Shown here piece by piece: positions 55,791 through 64,000 of a stretch of DNA of 64,000 bases; the stretch's first letter is position 1, and every line of letters begins with the position of its first letter. The stretch comes from Phaseolus vulgaris (taxonomy: Eukaryota; Streptophyta; Magnoliopsida; Fabales; Fabaceae), in contig NC_023749.2 in NCBI RefSeq assembly GCF_000499845.2, positions 21,215,176 to 21,279,175 of the forward strand, read 5' to 3'. A model generated the notes under the pieces. That model did no database searches and was not told where the DNA came from. It saw only the letters and a program-made list of their open reading frames with translations. A program made the translations under genes and the position numbers.

Positions 55791-58425
55791 CTATAAAGAA
55801 GCAGATGGGGTGGAGTTGGTTGAGTCTTCGGCAGGAACGACCTTTCCATCCACTACTTCGTTGTTTAACGACACCATGCTGAGGTCGAGATCAGGGAATA
55901 GGCATGCGAATTGCTCCCGAGCGGCTTCGAATCCAGCAGTCAGAATCTGAGCAGAATTTAGCTTAAGTTCTTCAAACTGCCCTTGAAGTCCTTCGACCTG
56001 TTCCTTGAGCTCCTTGTTCTGCTGCCCCTGCTCTTCAACCTGTTTTTGGAGTTGTTTGTTGGTCTCTTGAGCATGGAGAAGGTCGTCAGTAACCTTCTTG
56101 GATTCTGTTTGAGCTTGGGCCAACTCGGCAGCCATCCTCCCTTTCTCCTTGTTTGCCTCGGCGAGATCAGCCATGGCGTCGTCCCTCGCTTTTTCAACTT
56201 GCCCAAGTAGCTTCTCGCGGTCAATCGACCTCTGCTCCAGCTTTTGCACCCTGGCGGCGTCAGCTTGAATGTGAGCCTCCAGGTCGCTCGCCTTGGTGCG
56301 CAGAGGCACGATCTTGCTTTCTAGTTCAACTTTCTCTTGGGCAAGTTCGTGGACTTTGCGGCGAAGGTCGGCAGCTTCCTTGTGCGCCAGCCTAAGCTCG
56401 GTACTTAGGGCATCCTCTACTCGGGAGTGCTCCATTTCCGCGAGCGTTAGGCTGAATGACACCTTCTCCACCTCAACCTTCATAGTGCTATTTTCAGTCT
56501 TGAGGTGGTAGAGGTCGTCTTGAAGCCTCCTGGTGGAGCTCTCCACAGCCCTTGTTATGATTGATGGGATATCCTCTGCTATGGTTTTGAGTTTGGCAGT
56601 CAGAGGTTCCCACATCCTTGTAACTTCAAGGGAAAGGTTTGAAGCTTGGAGAGGCTCCAGGGGGGCTTGTTGAGGGTTCTCGCCGCCACCTTCCTTAGCA
56701 GGATTTTCAATGTTTGCTTCCTGGCGTGGCGACGCAACCGGGGATTCGGTAATTAGAATTGGAGAGGTGTGAGCAACCTCATCCCCGGTTGGAACGTTCT
56801 CTGCAGCTGAAGCGTTTGAAGGGGGGCCCCCTCCAGCTGAGATGTGAGGCGTAGAGGCACTTGGGGGGTCCTCCAGAAAGTTTGGCTCTTGAGCCTCAGC
56901 TGCTGGTGGCGCAGTGGCCAGTGGAGTTGCTTGGACTGGTGGTGAAGGGGCTGGTGGTGTTGGCGATGAGGGAGGAGGAGCAGGTGTTGATGGTGGTGTT
57001 GAAGCTGGAAGAGGGGGTGGGGCAGGTGGTGAAGGTGGTGCCACCCTTTTCCTCTTTGTAACGAGGCCATCCTCAGTGACCTCGTCGTCCTCTTCCTCCT
57101 CCTCTTGGACGACTTGGGGGGCTTTTCGTTTTGGCCTCTTGAGGACCAGTTTCTTTCGCTGGGTGGGTTCCTTGGGCGGTGATCGCCCATGAACGATAGC
57201 CTTCTCGACCGCCGAGTTGGGGACCGTCTGAGAACCGGTCGCCAACCCGTGGTTTCGGGCGAGCGCCTTCAAGTCGGCGAGCATGTTTTTACCCAGCATG
57301 TTATCTGCATGAAACGAAAGTGCATGGGTTAGCTCAGAGAAGAAAAAGATAAGTGCATGAGGCAATGAAACAGCAAAACAAGTATATGCAGAAAAGGCAA
57401 CACCAAAGTCTTGTGCGTATCGCACAAGATGCCCAGAAACAGTGTCAGAAGCAATATCAAAACAAGAGTGTAGCGCCCTAACCTATTTGGAATTCTAGCT
57501 GGTCCTCAAAGAATTCGAAGGAGATCAGGGTGGGGGTCAGGAATGTTATGTTGGCATCCGACACCCTCTTCCAGAATAGGCAGAGGTCTCGGTCCAAAGC
57601 TCCCATGCTATCAGGACTTCTGGGCCTCCTGAAGCAGCTCTTGGACTCCTTTTTCCCCTTGTCCACCCAGTACAAGGGGAAACCGTCGAGGAGGGAAGTG
57701 TCTTTATCGTTTGCGCGAACCTGGATGAACTTCCCCTTCCAATCTTTGTATGATTGCTGGAAGATGGTAAAAATGGATCTCCCAGCAATGGCATTCAGGC
57801 TGACCCACAGGCGGTCTCCTGGGTGCTTGGCCTCAAAAAGAAACAGAAATACGTCCACCGACGCTGGCAGCCCCAGGTGGTCGCACGTTATTTGAAAGGC
57901 TCGAACAAACGCCCAGCTGTTGGGGTGAAGCTGGGCGGCAGCAATGTTGAGCTCGGTCAAGAGTTCCCTCTCGAATCGGGTGAGGGGAAATCTGAGTTTG
58001 ACTTTCTTGAAGAAAGTTGTGTAAACGAAGCAAAAGGGGCCGTCGGCGCTCACTTTGTCATCAGCGCACACTGGCAAGGCGGCGGGGCAAGGCAGCACCA
58101 TCATCCTCTCGTCGTGCTCCTTGTGAAACGATTGATAGGCCTCGTCCCCCTTTGTCAACCGCAGAACTGCTCCCGCAGTGTTCACCGACGAGATCTCCTT
58201 TAGAAGGGTTGGGGTGGCCCAAGGATATAGTAGCTTGAAGTCTGGCAGAGGCACGGGGGCTCCTCCAGCGTTTGGTGGAGTCGCCTGGGCCAGAGCAGTT
58301 TGGGAAGATGCAGGCCTCTCAGCCTGCGAAGAGGAAGCGCCACGAACTTGGGTTGGGTCGTGCGCTTGTGAAGAAGGGTTTCGTGCTGATGGAGGGGGGT
58401 TCGGGGTGATCTTTGTGCGAGTCAT
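55791..58425 (-). CDS. convergent antisense gene of element A(+), intact, spliced
   Basis: Minus strand: exon 58425-57483, phase-1 GT-AG intron 57482-57305 (178 bp), exon 57304-55791, giving 818 residues plus stop with no internal stop. The start MTRTKITPNPP follows a splice acceptor; a 232-bp 5'-UTR intron (58665-58434) matches the 232-bp one in A(-). Residues 1-85 are Pro/Ser/Ala-rich and likely disordered. About 85-310 form the 'putative gypsy-type transposon' domain (Transposase_28 family, recalled): YPWATPTLL, HPNSWAFVRAF, VDVFLFLFEAKHPGDRLWVSL, YKDWKGKF. About 330-560 hold a basic KRPKRKAP segment (possible nuclear signal) and a long Pro/Ala linker. About 570-790 are a coiled coil. The C-terminus is NEVVDGKVVP. 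No catalytic motif is visible; a structural or regulatory role for the element is possible but unproven. Confidence 0.85.
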
Positions 58426-58433
58426 GATAGCAA

Positions 58434-58665
58434 CTGCAAAGGAAGAAGAAAGGAAAAACAATCAGGGGGTTACAGAGGCTGACTCGGTCATGGAAGGAAG
58501 GTGAAACGACGAACGAATGTGAGTTCGTTGCGACGATCGACAAAGCCCTAAGTTACGCAGAAGAGAAATGGAGAAACGACCCACAGCGTATGCACCAGGC
58601 AGTTACAGGATGATGCAAATCGGTGAAAATGCAAGAAAACCCAGCAGATGAAGGAAAGTAATTAC
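58434..58665 (-). other. predicted 5'-UTR intron of the antisense gene
   Basis: Donor GAAAG/GTAATT and acceptor TTCCTTTGCAG, nine bases before the ATG. The A(-) homologue at 18283-18514 has the same length and the same sites. It implies a leader exon upstream (beyond 58666 on the minus strand), hence a promoter between there and the LTR; I cannot identify its TATA box. Confidence 0.65.
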
Positions 58666-59006
58666 CTTTCAGTGATCAGGAAGACGAGGGAGGAGGATGG
58701 TGATCTGGAACTTTGAAGAGCGTCGAGAGTTTCGCAGAGGGAAGTTAGAGCGTTTTGCAAGCAAGAAGAAAGTGATGGAACAGTGGAACGTAATGGGTTT
58801 AAGGGTTTTCGAAATGTTTTTGGGAAGCGCTAACGGCAGATGAAGATAGCCGTTGATGAAAGCCACGTGTCGAACGATGCGCGAAGGGTTTGGTGGAGCG
58901 TCAGAGCAGCAGAAAGTACTATCGCTTGGAATTCTGCGTCAATGACACGTAGACCGGTGTTAACGAAGGCTTTTTCAGTCTTTTCGCTAGACAAGTCTTC
59001 GCTTAA

Positions 59007-59020
59007 GACTGGGGGGCTTG
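59007..59020 (+). promoter_or_regulatory. polypurine tract of element A(+)
   Basis: GACTGGGGGGCTTG immediately before the 3' LTR. Confidence 0.88.
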
Positions 59021-59814
59021 TGTACCGCCCTGGTGGTCGGGTATGATGACGTGGCACCCTGCTACAGTGTAGGCGTGTTGACAAGGCGCCAGGTTGGCAG
59101 TTAGGAAGGAAGTCGGGAGGCACGTGTAGTCGCCGATTGTTAAGTTGGCGTGTTCCGATCTCCAGCTTACCAGAATAGGCGATCGCCAGGTTGAGGATGA
59201 AGTCGCCAGATGCAGACTCAGGCGACCAAGCAGTCGGAGATCGCCAGAATAAGCACATCGCCGAAGATAAAGGAGAAGCAGATTACGAAGGCGGCCGGCG
59301 AGACCACAGGGAAGGTGTATGAAGGCCCTAACTCGCCAGTTCCAGTAGAGATCGCACTCCTGAGTTAGCTATGCACTGGGCAGTACCATGCATAGGTAAC
59401 TTAGCCAAAATGAGAGTAGAAGCAGCGCCAAGTCAGGGAGCCTCCAGATGATGGCACGTGTACAGTTGGATACGAGCCACGTGTCCAAATCTGTAACTGC
59501 CAGGAGAGAGAAAATCACCAGGTATATAAGAGCTCTTAACGAACTTTCTGAGGTACGCACGTTCAGTTCATACACTTTACGCTTGCGAGAGACAGGGCTG
59601 TTGTGAGAGAGAGTTTTTGCACGGTTCTAGTTCTTAGTATTCGGTGATACCGTCACTGACTTGAGCGTCGGAGTGCGATCGGCCGCAGCGGCGCCGTGTC
59701 GTTTCTTTGCAGGTTCTTGAAGTAGATCCAGAGGAGGAACGAAGGTGATAAGCGGTGCGCACGTCGATCCTTTGACGAGGCATTCTCCAGCGCTCCGGTC
59801 AACAGGCAGGATGA
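59021..59814 (+). repeat. 3' LTR of element A(+)
   Basis: 794 bp, about 99% identical by hand count to 47716-48509. TATA box at 59523-59529, U5 motif at 59656-59715. The final dinucleotide is GA. Followed by the AGTAG duplication. Confidence 0.95.
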
Positions 59815-62800
59815 AGTAGTGATAGACATTGGTTTTCAAGAAATTAGCATGAAAAGAATTGAAACTAGTTTTTTTGTGGTAGTTGAATGAATTTATTGTA
59901 TATATTTGATAAATGAGTCTCTACAGTAGTTATAGACATTGTTTTTCAAGAAATTAGCATGAAAAGAATTGAAACTAGTTTTTTTGTGGTAGTTGCATGC
60001 ATTTATTGTATATATTTCATAGATGAGTCTCTACAGTAGTGATAGATATTGGTTTTCAAGAAATTAGCATGAAGAAAAAACTTGAAACTAGTTTTTTTGT
60101 GGTAGTTGCATGAATTTATTGTATGAGTCTCTATGGCAGTGATAGACATTGGTTTTCAAGAAATTAGCATGAAAAGACTTGAAACTAGTTTTTTTGTGGT
60201 AGTTGCATACATTTATTGTATATATTTGATAGATGAGTCTCTACAGTAGTGATAGATATTGGTTTTCAAGAAATTAGCATGAAATGAGATGAAACTAGTT
60301 TTTTTGTGGTAGTTGCATGAATTTATAGTATATATTCGATAGATGAGTCTATACAGTAGTGATAGACATCGGTTTTCAAGAAATTAGCATGAAAAGAATT
60401 GAAACTAGTTTTTTTGTGGTAGTTGCATGATTTTATAGTATGAGTCTCTATGGTAGTGATAGACATTGGTTTTCAAGAAATTAGCATGAAAATACTTGAA
60501 ACAAGGTTTTTTGTGGTAGTTGCATAAATATATTGTATATATTTGACACATGTGTCTTTAGATAGATTATAATAGTTATAGGCATTGATTTAGAAGAAAT
60601 TACCATGAAAAGATTCGAACCTAGTTTTTTTTATGTAGCTGCATGAATTTATTGTATAAATTTGATAGATGAGTCTCACTAGTAGTGGAAAACATTGGTT
60701 TTCAAGTAATTAGGAAGAAAAGAGTTGAAACTAGTTTTTTATTGGTAGTTGCATGAATTTATTGATATATTTCATAGATGACTCTCTACAGTAGTGATAG
60801 ACATTGGTTTTCAAGAAATTAGCATGAAAGGAATTGAAACTAATTTTTTTGTGGTAGTTGCATGAATTTATTGTATATATTTGATAGATGAGTATCTACA
60901 GTAGTGATAGATATTGGTTTTCAAGAAATTAGCATGAAGAAAAGACTTGAAACTAGTTTTTTTTGTGGTAGTTGCATGAATTTATTGTATGAGTCTCTAT
61001 GGTAGTGATAGACATTGGTTTTCAAGAAATTAGTATGAAAAGACTTGAAACTAGTTTTTTTTGTGGTAGTTGCATGCATTTATTGTATATATTTGATAGA
61101 TGAGTCTCTACAGTAGTGATAGATGTTGGTTTTCAAGAAATTAGCATGAAATTAGATGAAACTAGTTTTTTTGTGGTAGTTGCATGAATTTATAGTATAT
61201 ATTCGATAGATGAGTCTCTATAGTAGTGATAGATATTGGTTTTCAAGAAATTAGCATGAAAAGAATTGAAACTAGTTTTTTTTGTGGTAGTTGCATGAAT
61301 ATATTGTATATATTTGACACATGTGTCTTTAGATAGTTTATAACAGTGATAGACATTGATTTACAAGAAATTACCATGAAAAGGCTCGACACTAGTTTTT
61401 TTATGTAGCTGCATGAATTTATTGTATAAATTTGATAGAGGAGTCGCACTTGTAGTGATAAACATTGGTTTTCAAGTAATTAGGAAGAAAAGAGTTGAAA
61501 CTAGTTTTTTATTGGTAGTTGCATGAATTTATTGATATATTTCATAGATGACTCTCTACAGTAGTGATATACATTGGTTTTCAAGAAATTAGCATGAAAA
61601 GAATTGAAACTAGTTTTTTTGTGGTAGTTGCATGCATTTATTGTATATATTTGATAGATGAGTCTCTACAGTAGTGATAGATAATGGTTTTCAAGAAATT
61701 AGGATGATGAAAAGACTTGAAACTAGTTTTTTTGTGGTAGTTGCATGAATTTATTATATGAGTCTCCATGGTAGTGATAGACATTGGTTTTCAAGAAATT
61801 AGCATGAAAATACTCGAAACTAGTTTTTTATAATGTAGCTGCATGAATTTATTGTATAAATTTGATAGATGAGTCTCATTACTAGGGATAAACATTGGTT
61901 TTCAAGTAATTAGGAAGAAAAGAGTTGAAACTAGTTTTTTATTGGTAGTTGCATGAATTTATTGATATATTTCATCGATGACTCTATATAGTAGTGATAG
62001 ACATCGGTTTTCAAGAAATTAGCATGAAAAGAATTGAAACTAGTTTTTTTGTAGTAGTTGCATGAATTTATTGTATGAGTCTCTATGGTAGTGATAGACA
62101 TTGGTTTTCAAGAAATTAGCATGAAAAGACTTGAAATTAGTTTTTTTTGTGGTAGTTGCATGCATTTATTGTATATATTTGATAGATGAGTCTCTACAGT
62201 AGTGATAGATGTTGGTTTTCAAGAAATTAGCATGAAATTAGATGAAGCTAGTTTTTTTGTGGTAGTTGCTTGAATTTATAGTATATATTCGATAGATGAG
62301 TCTCTATAGTAGTGATAGATATTTGTTTTCAAGAAATTAGCATGAAAAGAATTGAAATTAGTTTTTTTTGTGGTAGTTGCATGCATTTATTGTATATATT
62401 TGATAGATGAGTCTCTACAGTAGTAAGAGATATTGGTTTTCAAGAAATTAGCATGAAATGATATGAAACTAGTTTTTTTGTGGTAGTTGCATGAATTTAT
62501 AGTATATATTCGATAGATGAGTCTCTATGGTAGTGATAGATATTGGTTTTCAAGAAATTAGCATGAAAATACTTGAAACTAGGTTTTTTGTGGTAGTTGC
62601 ATGAATATATTGTATATATTTGACACATGTGTCTTTTGATAGTTTATAACAGTGATAGACATTGATTTACAAGAAATTACCATGAAAAGACTCAAAACTA
62701 GTTTTTTTATGTAGCTGCATGAATTTATTGTATAAATTTGATAGAGGAGTCGCACTTGTAGTGATAAACATTGGTTTTCAAGTAATTAGGAAGAAAAGAG

Positions 62801-63944
62801 TTGAAACTAGTTTTATAGTGGTAGTTCCATGAATTTATTGATATATTTCATCGATGACTCTATACAGTAATGGTAGACATCGGTTTTCAAGAAATTAGCA
62901 TGAAAAGAATTGAAACTAGTTTTTTTGTGGTAGTTGCATGAATTTACTGTATGAGTCTCTATGGTTGTGATAGACATTGGTTTTCAAGAAATTAGCATGA
63001 AAAGACTTGAAACTACTTTTTTTTGTGGTAGTTGCATGAATTTATTGTATATATTTGATAGATGAGTCTCTACAGTAGTGATAGATATTGGTTTTCAAGA
63101 AATTAGCATGAAATGAGATGAAACTAGTTTTTTTGTGGTAGTTGCATGAATTTATTGTATATATTTGATAGATGAGTCTCTACAGTAGTGATAGATATTG
63201 GTTTTCAAGAAATTAGCATGAAATGAGATGAAACTAGTTTTTTTGTGGTAGTTGCATGAATTTATAGTATATATTCGATAGATGAGTCTCTATAGTAGTG
63301 ATAGATATTGAATTTCAACAAATTAGCATGAAAATACTTGAAACTAGGTTTTTCGTCGTAGTTGCATGAATATATTGTATATATTTGACACATGTGTCTT
63401 TAGATAGTTTATAACAGTGATAGACATTGATTTACAAGAAATTCCCATGAAAAGACTCGAAACTAGTTTTTTTTATGTAGCTGCATGAATTTATTGTATA
63501 AATTTGATAGATGAGTCTCACTAGTAGTGATAAACATTGCTTTTCAAGTAATTAGGAAGAAAAGAGTTGAAACTTGTTTTTTATTGGTAGTTGCTTGAAT
63601 TTATTTATATATTTCATAGATGACTCTCTACAGTAGTGATAGACATTGGTTTTCAAGAAATTAGCTTGAAAACAATTGAAACTAGTTTTTTTGTGGTAGT
63701 TGCATGCATTTATTGTATATATTTGATAGATGAGTCTCTACAGTAGGGATAGATATTGGTTTTCAAGAAATTACCATGAAGAAAAGACTTGAAACTGGTT
63801 TTTTTGTGGTAGTTGCATGAATTTATTGTAGGAGTTTCTATGGTAGTGATAGATATTGGTTTTCATGAAATTAGCATGAAAAGACTTGAAACTAGTTTTT
63901 TTGTGGTAGTTGCATGAATTTATTGTATGAGTCTCCATGGTAGT
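59815..63944 (+). repeat. satellite array, right block
   Basis: About 4.1 kb continuing the satellite of 41691-47715, with the same monomer types. The GATAGTTTATAA marker (or close variants) lies near 60555, 61326, 62634 and 63400, giving spacings of about 770, 1308 and 766. The total satellite in the window is about 10.2 kb, or roughly 92 monomers. No coding potential. Confidence 0.95.
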
Positions 63945-64000
63945 TGTACCGCCTTGGTAGTCGGGAGTGATGACGTGGCATCCTGCTACAGTATAGGCGT
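63945..64000 (+). repeat. start of an A-family LTR, runs off the window
   Basis: TGTACCGCC start. The 56 bases match the beginning of the A(-) LTR (rc of 29389-29444) better than A(+) (for example GGTAGTCGGGAGTG), so it belongs to the A(-) subfamily. It is preceded by satellite ending GTAGT. It could be a 5' LTR of a plus-strand element or a solo LTR. Confidence 0.85.

Larger units (their letters stand above)
47716..59814 (+). mobile_element. complete Ty3/gypsy Tat element A(+), nearly intact
   Basis: 12,099 bp, inserted in the satellite with perfect duplication AGTAG (47711-47715 and 59815-59819). LTRs of 794 bp differ at about eight positions by hand count (about 1%). Gag-pol is a single frame with one stop; the antisense gene is uninterrupted. 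It is the best-preserved element here and the reference for the others. The last base pair of the 3' LTR reads GA instead of CA. Confidence 0.96.

Noticed and set aside
41691..63944. Identity with the known Phaseolus subtelomeric satellite khipu
   Set aside because: Khipu is described, as I recall, with a 528-bp unit; here the period is about 110 bp with a 770-bp higher order. I cannot compare sequences without a search, so no name is given.

Overview
This window is plant nuclear heterochromatin, most likely from a legume of the Phaseolus/Vigna group. It has no bacterial-type genes, no tRNA or rRNA, and no recognisable host gene. Nearly all of it is LTR retrotransposons, many nested in one another, plus about 10 kb of an AT-rich satellite. 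The legume call is an inference from the retrotransposon families and from a paired AACAACCGATTGTT motif that I associate with legume copia elements; a database search is needed to confirm species.

Layout. 1-2244: remnant of a Ty3/gypsy Tat-type element (+) whose reverse transcriptase, RNase H and most of integrase are deleted. 2245-7076: Ty1/copia element (+) with a truncated 5' LTR, a frameshifted gag, no pol, and a downstream plant-transposon-domain ORF. 7077 to about 14570: decayed Tat element (-), element C, cut by the copia element on the left and with its integrase split by a solo LTR (8831-9656, target duplication AACAC). 14582-15623: probable copia LTR remnant and low-information flank. 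15624-30137: a three-level nest: solo LTR D (duplication GATAG) contains solo LTR E (duplication TGTCC), which contains a complete 12.3 kb Tat element A(-) (17129-29444, duplication GGTAG). 30224-41690: Tat element B (+) with exact LTR ends but no target duplication. 41691-47715 and 59815-63944: satellite array, interrupted by the complete 12.1 kb Tat element A(+) (47716-59814, duplication AGTAG). 63945-64000: start of another A-type LTR.

How the Tat elements are built. The LTR is followed by a primer-binding site matching a plant tRNA-Lys 3' end (tRNA identity from memory), then one long gag-protease-RT-RNase H-archaeal-type RNase H-integrase frame. After that come a conserved G-rich segment just past the pol stop, an array of small inverted repeats, and a convergent antisense gene. 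That gene has two predicted introns and encodes about 815 residues: an N-terminal 'putative gypsy-type transposon' domain, a proline-rich middle and a long coiled coil. The order closes with the polypurine tract and 3' LTR. A(+) is nearly intact: one stop codon in pol, none in the antisense gene, LTRs about 1% apart by hand count.

The observations I rate highest are: (1) the hairpin array between convergent pol and antisense gene, where one unit plan (CCTY, 5-bp stem, 6-nt loop, 5-bp stem, 3 nt, AGG) recurs with compensated stem changes and is shared by elements A and B of different sequence; (2) splice signals of the antisense gene conserved between elements; (3) three LTR/satellite junctions falling within a few bases of the same point of a 110-bp monomer; (4) a seven-monomer higher-order repeat of about 770 bp in the satellite; and (5) a satellite boundary apparently made by recombination through element B.
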